DNA from: Actinomycetota bacterium
GTDB taxonomy: Bacteria > Actinomycetota > UBA4738 > HRBIN12
Assembly: GCA_005883885.1 (NCBI GenBank)
Contig: VAYF01000267.1
Span: 1-5,477, forward strand
Reading direction: 5' to 3'
DNA length: 5,477 nt
Shown here: one piece after another, positions 1 through 5,477 of the stretch
Layout of the letters: every line of letters begins with the position of its first letter
Numbering within the stretch: position 1 is the stretch's first letter
Program-made: the position numbers and the translations under genes
The notes under the pieces: model-generated
Told to the model about the DNA's origin: nothing
Database searches by the model: none
Seen by the model: only the letters and a program-made list of their open reading frames with translations

Positions 1-180
1 GTCCTGGACCACCCAACCCACCGGCGGCGTCATGCGCCCGAGGTGCTCAGGGCAGAGATCGAGGAGGTTCGGGTCGCGCTCGTCGAACTGGTCATCCACG
101 ACGACCATCCGCTCCGTGTAGATCAGCGAGACGGTCGCGACCGGCTCGTGGGAGCACCGCATCTTGGCGCAGACCCGCAT
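1..180 (-). CDS. DUF3499-like small cysteine protein, partial (C-terminus off the left edge)
   Basis: The minus strand from ATG at 180-178 is open for exactly 60 codons to the window edge, so only the N-terminal part is seen. The protein begins MRVCAKMRCSHEPVATVSLI and later contains LDLCPEHLGRMTPPVGW. This matches what I recall of the actinobacterial DUF3499 family: C-x4-C near the start, a P-V-A-T-x-x-x-x-Y strand, then a D-L-C-x-x-H element followed by a T-x-P-x-G-W stretch. C4, C9, C43 and H46 could form one zinc site, which is inference; the family has no assigned function that I know of. The start is well bounded: an in-frame TGA lies at 198-196 and no other ATG/GTG/TTG falls between it and the chosen ATG. 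A second ATG at 162-160 would lose C4. No clear Shine-Dalgarno sequence is visible. DUF3499 genes are usually found near whiB and phosphomannomutase genes, which fits this locus. Confidence 0.82.
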   Translation of the reverse strand, partial: MRVCAKMRCSHEPVATVSLIYTERMVVVDDQFDERDPNLLDLCPEHLGRMTPPVGWVVQD

Positions 181-194
181 CGCGGGGAGCTTAG

Positions 195-210
195 ATCACA
201 TCCGTGTGAT
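195..210. repeat. Perfect inverted repeat upstream of the DUF3499-like gene
   Basis: The arms ATCACA and TGTGAT are perfect complements around a 4-base centre (TCCG on the plus strand). The repeat lies in the 61-bp gap between the transpeptidase stop and the DUF3499-like start, with its inner edge 14 bp upstream of that ATG. It could be an operator for a dimeric regulator or a short RNA hairpin over the leader. It is not a typical rho-independent terminator because no U-run follows on the minus strand. A chance 6-bp repeat cannot be excluded. Confidence 0.3.
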
Positions 211-241
211 TTCAAGCATCCCCCGACGAACCGCCGGTCGG

Positions 242-1369
242 TCAAGAATCCTTGGTGGGTGGGGTGTCCCAGTACCCCGCGCTTGCCGGGCGGTAGCCGA
301 CCACCACCACGTGGGTTCCGACCGCCACCATCGGATAGAGCGTGGTGACGTCCGCGTTCTGCATGCGGATGCAGCCGTGGGACGCGTAGCGTCCGATCGA
401 GGCCGGGTCGCTCGTCCCGTGGATGCGGATCAACCCGGGAGCCGTGATGTAGAGCGCACGCGGACCCATCGGGTTGCCGGGTCCGGGGCCAACCACGAGC
501 GGCTCGCCCGCGCCCCACCCGTCCGGCGCCGGATTGTGCCAGGTGGGATCGACCTGCTTGTTGTAGATCGTCCAGTCCCCGACCGGCGTGGTGAAGCCCG
601 GTTTCGCGGTCGCGACGTTCCAGGTGTGGATCACGTGGAACCCGTCATAGAGATCGAGCTCGTTCCGATCGACGTGCACGACGATGGTCCGACCGAGGGT
701 TCCGTCCGTGACCTTCGGCCGCACGCCCTGGGTGTGGAGCACGACGGTGTCATCCCCGGCGGCGAGGGCCGTGCGGACGGCGGCCGCCGCGGATCCCTGC
801 GCCACCTCCGACCCTGATCTGGCGTGGGTGAACCTGACGTCGGTGAGCCCGCCGTCGAGCCCGATCGACGCATCGCGCGGTGCGACGTACACGTCCCGCG
901 CGATCCGGCGGACCCAGCGATCGACGCCGTCCCCCGTCGTGCGGTAGTCGAGCGGCAGATCGACGCCCAGGTCTTCATGCCGGATCCGATGCCATGCACG
1001 ATCGAACGTCCCCATGCCGCTCCCCGCACGCATCGCGCTCTCGACCGCTCGCTTGACCGCCGCCTGACGACCCAGAGCCGCGAGCGTCGTCGTCCAGTGA
1101 TCCTCGCCGACGGTGACCGTCAGCTGACCTCGGAGGTCGTTCCGAACGAGCGCCCCGACCTTCTGCGTCGCCTCGGCGCGGGTCATGCCCCCGACGTCGA
1201 CACCGGCGATCGTGACACCAGGCAGGATCCGATCCGCATGACCCATCTCGTAGCGGTACGCGGCATAGGCGACCCCGCCGAACGCGAGCAGCACGACCCC
1301 GGCCACCGCAACGACGATGGCGGTGATCGCGCCGACGCGGCGCCGATGGGTGTGTCGTCCTCTGGCCAT
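242..1369 (-). CDS. Membrane-anchored L,D-transpeptidase (YkuD) with PG_binding_4-like domain
   Basis: This 375-residue envelope enzyme should form 3-3 peptidoglycan crosslinks or attach molecules to peptidoglycan stem peptides, acting outside the membrane through a cysteine acyl-enzyme. A basic N-terminus (MARGRHTHRRR) is followed by one hydrophobic segment at about residues 13-37, giving an N-in, catalytic-domain-out topology. From about residue 48 the ILPGVTIAGVDVGGMTRAEA stretch is typical of PG_binding_4/VanW-associated domains. The YkuD domain spans about residues 228-357, with H317-G-T, then SHGCIRM at 330-336 (catalytic C333) and N-x-D-x-x-x-L-Y after it, so the active site is intact. 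The frame is open further upstream to an ATG at 1447-1445, which would add 26 residues and overlap the upstream gene by 20 bp. I prefer the ATG at 1369 because it puts the basic stretch directly before the membrane helix. Neither start has a clear ribosome binding site. The upstream DUF5719-like gene ends 58 bp away, so co-transcription is possible. The exact substrate cannot be told from sequence. Confidence 0.93.
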   Translation of the reverse strand: MARGRHTHRRRVGAITAIVVAVAGVVLLAFGGVAYAAYRYEMGHADRILPGVTIAGVDVGGMTRAEATQKVGALVRNDLRGQLTVTVGEDHWTTTLAALGRQAAVKRAVESAMRAGSGMGTFDRAWHRIRHEDLGVDLPLDYRTTGDGVDRWVRRIARDVYVAPRDASIGLDGGLTDVRFTHARSGSEVAQGSAAAAVRTALAAGDDTVVLHTQGVRPKVTDGTLGRTIVVHVDRNELDLYDGFHVIHTWNVATAKPGFTTPVGDWTIYNKQVDPTWHNPAPDGWGAGEPLVVGPGPGNPMGPRALYITAPGLIRIHGTSDPASIGRYASHGCIRMQNADVTTLYPMVAVGTHVVVVGYRPASAGYWDTPPTKDS

Positions 1370-1427
1370 GGGGACTATCGATACATCTGGATCGCGTCCG
1401 ATGATACCGGTGGGAAGCGTACGGGGC

Positions 1428-2516
1428 TCAACCGATGCCGAGCGCATCCATCGGCACCGGGACCCCGACGGCCGATCCGTAGGAGGCGAGCCCCTTCGCT
1501 CCCCCCGAGGTGGAGGCGCCGAGCGCGACGATCGGCGCGTCGGCCGTCACGAGCACGGCGGCTTGGTCGGCCTGCTCGAGGAATCCCTTGGGCGCGCCCG
1601 CGACGCGGCCAGCCGCCACCGTGATCGTGACCCGAGGACCGATCGGCCCCGATCCCGGTGTGAGGAGCTGCAACGTGACGCGGACGGCGCTTGGTCCCGG
1701 GTCCACCAGCACGAGTTGGGGCTGCGCGGGCTCTCCGCCAACGGTGGGGGTCACGACCCACGCAGTGGCGGGCGCGACCGCTCCCCCCGTCGCGCCATCG
1801 TCGTACTGCTGCCCCCGGGCTCGGAGGGCGGCGACGAAGGGCACCCCACCGGCGGACGTCACGTTCACGGACGATGGGCCGACCCAGATGATGGGATAGA
1901 CGGCGGTGGATGCGCCCGGCTGCTGGGTGTTCGCCGCCGTTCCCGCCGCCTGGGGCGAGACCGCCGACAAGAGCTGGGTCGTCAACTGCACCCCTTCGGT
2001 CCCGGGAACGAACACGGCGAGGTCGGCCTGTCCGGCGCCCTGGGCGACCGGCAGATAGGCGGTCGCCGAGGGCGCCGGAGCGGCGAGGTCGGATCGGACC
2101 CCTCCGTCGGGGCTCACGGCGAGGCTCGCAGCGGCCACCCGGCCTCGACTCACATCGATCTCGGCGCCGACGATCTCCTGCCCGAGCACCTTGCTGCCGA
2201 CGCTGAGGGCCATGCTGCGACCGGGAGGGAGCGTCAGGTCGATCCAGTCGGCGCTCCGAACGGGAGGCAGGCGCGGGCGGAACAGAGCCACGTCGAACAC
2301 GGCTTCGACCGAGAACGGGTTCATCACGACCAGGTACGAGCGATGGCCTTGCTGGGTGTCGGAATCTGCCGTGTACCACGTGCGTGAGGCAGCCGGAGCG
2401 CACGGCTCGACCCCGAGACCACTCGACGGGGGCGCCGCCCGAAGGAGCCAACCGGCGGCGACCCACCCGCCGAACGCCTCGACGTACGTCGCGTCGGCGG
2501 TGGACCCCGCCTGCAC
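1428..2516 (-). CDS. DUF5719-like secreted beta-rich protein, main body (frame-disrupted from its N-terminus)
   Basis: This is the longest open stretch of the frame carrying the conserved body: 362 residues if counted from GTG at 2516. That GTG is unlikely to be a natural start: it has no ribosome binding site and would give an exported-type protein with no signal segment. The content is Val/Ala/Gly/Pro-rich with few lysines and no catalytic motif. Features recalled from actinobacterial DUF5719 proteins are YVEAFGGWVAAGW (residues 11-23), GVEPCAP (35-41), YLVVMNPFSVEAVFDV (61-76), DVSRGRVAAASL (121-132) and the C-terminal GVPVP (351-355). The body reads as repeated beta-sandwich-like units at about 61-133, 164-230 and 267-333, each opening with a hydrophobic strand plus a proline-containing turn. 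Function is unknown; its place beside a glycosyltransferase and an L,D-transpeptidase suggests an extracytoplasmic envelope role (inference). See the N-terminal fragment at 2540-2701, which belongs to the same gene in another frame. Confidence 0.75.
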   Translation of the reverse strand: MQAGSTADATYVEAFGGWVAAGWLLRAAPPSSGLGVEPCAPAASRTWYTADSDTQQGHRSYLVVMNPFSVEAVFDVALFRPRLPPVRSADWIDLTLPPGRSMALSVGSKVLGQEIVGAEIDVSRGRVAAASLAVSPDGGVRSDLAAPAPSATAYLPVAQGAGQADLAVFVPGTEGVQLTTQLLSAVSPQAAGTAANTQQPGASTAVYPIIWVGPSSVNVTSAGGVPFVAALRARGQQYDDGATGGAVAPATAWVVTPTVGGEPAQPQLVLVDPGPSAVRVTLQLLTPGSGPIGPRVTITVAAGRVAGAPKGFLEQADQAAVLVTADAPIVALGASTSGGAKGLASYGSAVGVPVPMDALGIG

Positions 2517-2539
2517 CCGCTGCAGGACCTCGTGACCAA

Positions 2540-2701
2540 CCCTTTGCCGCCGCCGTGCGGACAGAGCCAGGCGTTCGAGACGGCGGTGCCTCGCGGGGCG
2601 GCAGCGGGGGTAGCCGGCCCCTCGCGCTCCGCGGCGATGCCGCCCAGGACGACGAGGCCGGCAACGACGAGCGCGAAGACGCCCTGCCCGATCCTCCTCA
2701 T
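2540..2701 (-). pseudogene. N-terminal fragment of the DUF5719-like gene, out of frame with its body
   Basis: ATG at 2701-2699 opens a frame encoding a short basic start (MRRIGQG) and a hydrophobic segment (about residues 8-23), i.e. a signal peptide or signal anchor. A low-complexity linker and then NAWLCPHGGGKG (43-54) follow. The W-x-C-P-H-G-G-G element is what I recall near the start of mature DUF5719 proteins. Past about 2540 this frame turns into Arg/Pro/Ser-rich text and stops at 2324, while the family-like sequence continues in the other frame (GHEVLQRVQAGSTADATYVE). The ATG lies 13 bp after the glycosyltransferase stop, as expected for an operon, and no better start exists for the downstream gene. 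One net frame change (+1 or -2 bases) near 2530-2542 would join the two. C47 here and C39 of the body fragment are the only cysteines of the mature protein and could form a disulfide (inference). Confidence 0.68.
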
Positions 2702-2714
2702 CGCACCGATCCGC

Positions 2715-5477
2715 TCATCGGGCGACCGGCTTCCGCGTGATCCACAGCGCGGCGGCCCACACGGCGGCGAGGATCCATATCGCGATCGTGCGAGGCACCT
2801 GTCCGTCGTACCGGATGGAGATGGAGGGGCCGCTCACCGGGAACGACGTCGCCCACCCGAACGCCGGAGCCGGCAGGTCGGTTCGGCCCTGCACCCTCCA
2901 TGCGTCGTCGAACTCCGTGGAGAGCACGGCAAGGTTCCCACCGCCGGTCGCACCGGACCAGCCGCCCCCGACCTGCGGGAGCGGGACCGCCGGCACCGCC
3001 GTCAGCCGTTGGGTCGCCGCCGGCTGCCCGGCCGAGACGAGGTTCGCGGTCTTCGCGTTCGCCTCCACGACGGCCGCGGGGGGGAGGAACGTTTCATTCA
3101 CCCAGATCGCGAGGCCAGCGGCCGGGACCACATCCAGGTCGACCTGAGCATCCAGGCTCATCCGGGCGGCATCGCTCAGCTGGTCATCGCTGGCCACGAG
3201 GTACCGCACGCCGAACGGCGCGAGGAGGGCTCCGCCGTGGATCGAGGTGCCGGACAGGATCTCCGCGAGCGCCTCACGCATCGCGTCGCTGCCCGGGCCT
3301 ACGAACGGTCTCGCTGTGTCGATCGCGAGCGCGCCCTCGCGAGTGGTGAGGCCGTACCGGATCGTCGCGGCCCCGGCTTCGATCACCCCTTGGGGATCGC
3401 CCCCCGGCGCCGGGAACGAACGACCGTCGTCGGGGCCGATCCACAGGACGCGGAACGTCCCCTTCGACGACGAGTCCACGACCGCCCACGCGGCCGGGAT
3501 GCGGTCCGGGCCGCCGATCGCCCATTCGGCCGTCAAGGCCGCGACCGCCTGGAGCAGGATCCCCACCGCCAGCGTGGCCGTGAGCAGCGCCGTCCCAACC
3601 TGACGGAAGCCGAACGCTTCACGACCGAGCCCGCCGATCGCGGATGCGAGCCCGAACGCGACCAGGAAGGCCTCGGCGGTCGCGGTCATCGCCAAGTACA
3701 CGGGCGCGTTCGCGATCTGGCCGGGGAGGTATCCCGCAGCCGAGAGCCAGGCAAGGGTGAGTCCGATGATCGCGGTCAAGCTGGCCCGAAGCGCCGGCCC
3801 TCGCCGGTCGCCGCTCGCGAGTGCGAGGCCGAGCAGAGCAGCGACCGGGAGGAACAGGGCCGGTGTCCACGTCGCCGGCCCATCCTCGAACGCCAGCCGC
3901 GCCAGGTGCCACGGGTCGCTCGATCCCAGCTCCGACCCGAGCGCTGCCCCGTGACCGGCGACGAGCGACGGGACGAATGGGAACAGGAGGATCGCCGCCC
4001 CCAGCGAGGACAGCGCGACGATCCCGAGGCCGCGCGCCCGGCGCGAGCCGGCGACGAGCTGGACGAGGGCGACGACGCCGATCGCCAGCAACAGCCCCGG
4101 GACGAACGCGACCCCGACCGCGATCGTGACGGCGAGCCCCGCGATGGATCGCCAGCGTCCGTCGGGTGGTTCGGCCGACGCGAACGCGACCTCGAGCCGT
4201 TCGACGAGCGCCGGCAACACGATCAGCGCCGTGAGCAACGCGATGCGGCCGTCCGAGAAAGCCGACAGTACGATCGCCGAGAGCGCATACGCCGACGCCG
4301 CGACCACCGACGGGCCGGGCCGGCCCGTCAACCGGACCGCAGCGCGGTAGCAGAGGGCCGCCGCGAGAGCCGGCCCGGCCCCCACCATGATCTTCTGGGC
4401 CAGGCTCGTGTTGGCGAACAGCAGCTCCGAAAGCACACCCATGAGTCCGAGGGCGGGGCTCGCTGCGAGCGATCCGCCGAGGGGAGTCGTGCGGTACGCG
4501 GACACCAGCTCCGCGAAGAAGCCCGACGGGGAGGACGGGAACGCGGGGATCGCGCCACCGTACAGTCGACCGGATCCGAAGAGGCCCCTCGCGGCGAGCG
4601 CCCCGACGACGATCCCGAGGAAGCACGCGACGATCACCGGATGCGTCGAGACGAGCGAGACGGTCCGCTGACGGAGCCGCACCGCCGTGGGCTCATCCAC
4701 CTCCTCGGCCTCGACGTCGCGCTGTTCCTCCAAGATCCGTTCGGCGGTCATGAACCAGCGCGGGAGCCGAAGTCCTGCCGACTCGGTGAACCTCCGGAGC
4801 ACATGGTCCTTGATCCGCCGGTGCTTCTGGACGCGGCGGCGGGCACGCAGCGTGCCGGGCAGGTGCGCCACGTTCCACCCGATCGCCGCGACGACGTCGT
4901 ACGCCTCCTCGAACCGGCGCGACAGCAGGAGGTAGAGGAGCCGAACGACGGTGAGCACCACGCCGAGCGGGACGACCCATGCCAGCGTCGGCAGCGCGTC
5001 GTTCTTGAGGACGGACGCGAGCGCCGCCCGATCTTCCTCGTACCGGCGGCTGCGCTCGACGCCCGGCCGATCGTCGCGCTCCGCGACGGCCGCGTGTCGC
5101 ACGCGTGCGAGCGGAGTCATCAGGACGTTCCACCCGGCGATCCGAGCACGCCAGCACAGATCGAGATCGCCGTCGTCATCGCCGAGCCGCTCGTCGAACA
5201 GCCCGCTCGTCTGCCAGACGTCTCGAGAGACCAACATCGCGCACGAGTCGACCGACAGGACCTCGAGGACGCGATCGAACTGGCCCTGGTCGATCTCCTC
5301 GGCTTGCAACGCCGAGTAGGGGTGACCGAACAGGTCGGCGGACCTCCCCACGTCGCGGAGCCGTCGGGGATGACTCCAGTCGACGATCTTCGCGCCCACG
5401 ATCCCGTCCCGCTCGGCGCCCGCCAGCATGGTGGCCTCCACGAGCCGGGTGACGGTCTCGGGATCGAGAATGGCGTC
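2715..5477 (-). CDS. Large GT2 glycosyltransferase with multi-helix membrane domain and extracytoplasmic C-terminal domain, partial (N-terminus off the right edge)
   Basis: The frame is open from the right edge (first visible residues DAILDPETVTRLVEATMLAG) to TGA at 2717-2715, giving 920 visible residues. The GTG at 5441 is only an internal valine. The visible start is the second half of a GT-A fold: a DAILDP strand after the missing nucleotide-sugar site, CAMLVSRDVW, then FDERLGDDDGDLDLCWRARI with GW (about 5130-5207), the acceptor/catalytic-base region typical of family 2 glycosyltransferases, and a H-containing strand after it. A helix at about 4985-4923 follows, then a basic cytoplasmic stretch and a polytopic region of roughly 11 helices (about 4643-3533). 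A soluble domain of about 245 residues (3533-2793) comes next, containing APFGVRYLVASDD and WVNETFLPP, a pattern I associate with YfhO/AftD-like membrane glycosyltransferases. A last helix (about 2792-2736) ends in the basic tail TRKPVAR. The protein probably adds a sugar to a lipid-linked or membrane-held envelope glycan; donor and acceptor are not readable. The DUF5719-like gene starts 13 bp downstream. Confidence 0.88.
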   Translation of the reverse strand, partial: DAILDPETVTRLVEATMLAGAERDGIVGAKIVDWSHPRRLRDVGRSADLFGHPYSALQAEEIDQGQFDRVLEVLSVDSCAMLVSRDVWQTSGLFDERLGDDDGDLDLCWRARIAGWNVLMTPLARVRHAAVAERDDRPGVERSRRYEEDRAALASVLKNDALPTLAWVVPLGVVLTVVRLLYLLLSRRFEEAYDVVAAIGWNVAHLPGTLRARRRVQKHRRIKDHVLRRFTESAGLRLPRWFMTAERILEEQRDVEAEEVDEPTAVRLRQRTVSLVSTHPVIVACFLGIVVGALAARGLFGSGRLYGGAIPAFPSSPSGFFAELVSAYRTTPLGGSLAASPALGLMGVLSELLFANTSLAQKIMVGAGPALAAALCYRAAVRLTGRPGPSVVAASAYALSAIVLSAFSDGRIALLTALIVLPALVERLEVAFASAEPPDGRWRSIAGLAVTIAVGVAFVPGLLLAIGVVALVQLVAGSRRARGLGIVALSSLGAAILLFPFVPSLVAGHGAALGSELGSSDPWHLARLAFEDGPATWTPALFLPVAALLGLALASGDRRGPALRASLTAIIGLTLAWLSAAGYLPGQIANAPVYLAMTATAEAFLVAFGLASAIGGLGREAFGFRQVGTALLTATLAVGILLQAVAALTAEWAIGGPDRIPAAWAVVDSSSKGTFRVLWIGPDDGRSFPAPGGDPQGVIEAGAATIRYGLTTREGALAIDTARPFVGPGSDAMREALAEILSGTSIHGGALLAPFGVRYLVASDDQLSDAARMSLDAQVDLDVVPAAGLAIWVNETFLPPAAVVEANAKTANLVSAGQPAATQRLTAVPAVPLPQVGGGWSGATGGGNLAVLSTEFDDAWRVQGRTDLPAPAFGWATSFPVSGPSISIRYDGQVPRTIAIWILAAVWAAALWITRKPVAR

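Noticed and set aside
181..241. Rho-independent terminator after the L,D-transpeptidase gene
   Set aside because: The only hairpin-capable element (195-210) has a weak 6-bp stem and is not followed by a U-rich tract on the transcribed strand.
164..817. Plus-strand open frame of 217 codons antisense to the L,D-transpeptidase
   Set aside because: Arg/Asp/Val/His-rich antisense shadow; the minus strand here carries the intact YkuD active-site motifs.
1376..1383. TATCGATA 8-bp palindrome just upstream of the L,D-transpeptidase start
   Set aside because: Too short and too close to a common restriction-like palindrome to call as an operator; no paired promoter elements could be supported in the 58-bp gap.
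1317..2387. Plus-strand open frame of 356 codons
   Set aside because: Arg/Gly/Asp/His-rich translation with no domain signal; it is antisense to the DUF5719-like and L,D-transpeptidase genes, both of which have protein-like composition and family motifs.
2535..2552. Programmed ribosomal frameshift at the GGCAAAGGGTT stretch
   Set aside because: The AAAGGGT heptamer is not in the register of the upstream frame, a -1 slip would leave first-position mismatches at both codons, no obvious stimulatory hairpin was seen, and the half-unit loss argues for a deletion instead.
1375..2664. Long minus-strand open frame (429 codons) overlapping the DUF5719-like gene
   Set aside because: Its translation is Arg/Pro/Gly-rich with no recognisable motif, typical of a shadow frame in high-GC DNA. 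It could not rescue the broken gene, because the family-like segments are in the other two frames.
3619..4626. Minus-strand open frame of 335 codons inside the glycosyltransferase gene
   Set aside because: It is an alternative frame of the membrane domain with Arg-rich, motif-free translation; the frame used by the gene gives clear transmembrane helices over the same bases.

Overview
The window is a high-GC bacterial segment (about two-thirds G+C by eye). All supported genes lie on the minus strand, so transcription runs from the right edge to the left. The combination of a DUF3499-like small cysteine protein, a DUF5719-like secreted protein and a very large GT2/membrane glycosyltransferase points to Actinomycetota, where I recall these families sitting close together near whiB and manB-type genes. 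The species cannot be named; an uncultivated or environmental lineage is plausible but not shown.

Layout in order of transcription: (1) 5477-2715, the C-terminal 920 residues of a large glycosyltransferase whose N-terminus lies off the right edge. It has the end of a GT2 catalytic domain, about a dozen membrane helices, a large extracytoplasmic domain and a C-terminal membrane anchor. (2) 2701-1428, a DUF5719-like envelope protein. Its N-terminal membrane/signal segment (2701-2540) and its main body (from about 2538 or 2516 to 1428) are in different reading frames. Part of the first beta-rich unit also appears to be missing, so the gene looks frameshifted and internally deleted, or misassembled. 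(3) 1369-242, a membrane-anchored L,D-transpeptidase with a PG_binding_4-like domain and an intact YkuD active site. (4) 180 to beyond position 1, the first 60 residues of a DUF3499-like protein with a C-x4-C ... C-x2-H putative metal site.

Spacing is tight between genes 1 and 2 (13 bp) and fairly tight between 2 and 3 (58 bp), so these three may be co-transcribed. A 61-bp gap holding a perfect 6-bp inverted repeat separates gene 3 from gene 4. Together the genes look like a cell-envelope module: a membrane glycosyltransferase probably building an envelope glycan on the cytoplasmic face, a secreted beta-rich partner of unknown function, and an enzyme that crosslinks peptidoglycan or attaches molecules to it outside the membrane. 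That functional link is inferred from position only. No RNA genes, mobile elements, CRISPR arrays or convincing rho-independent terminators were seen.
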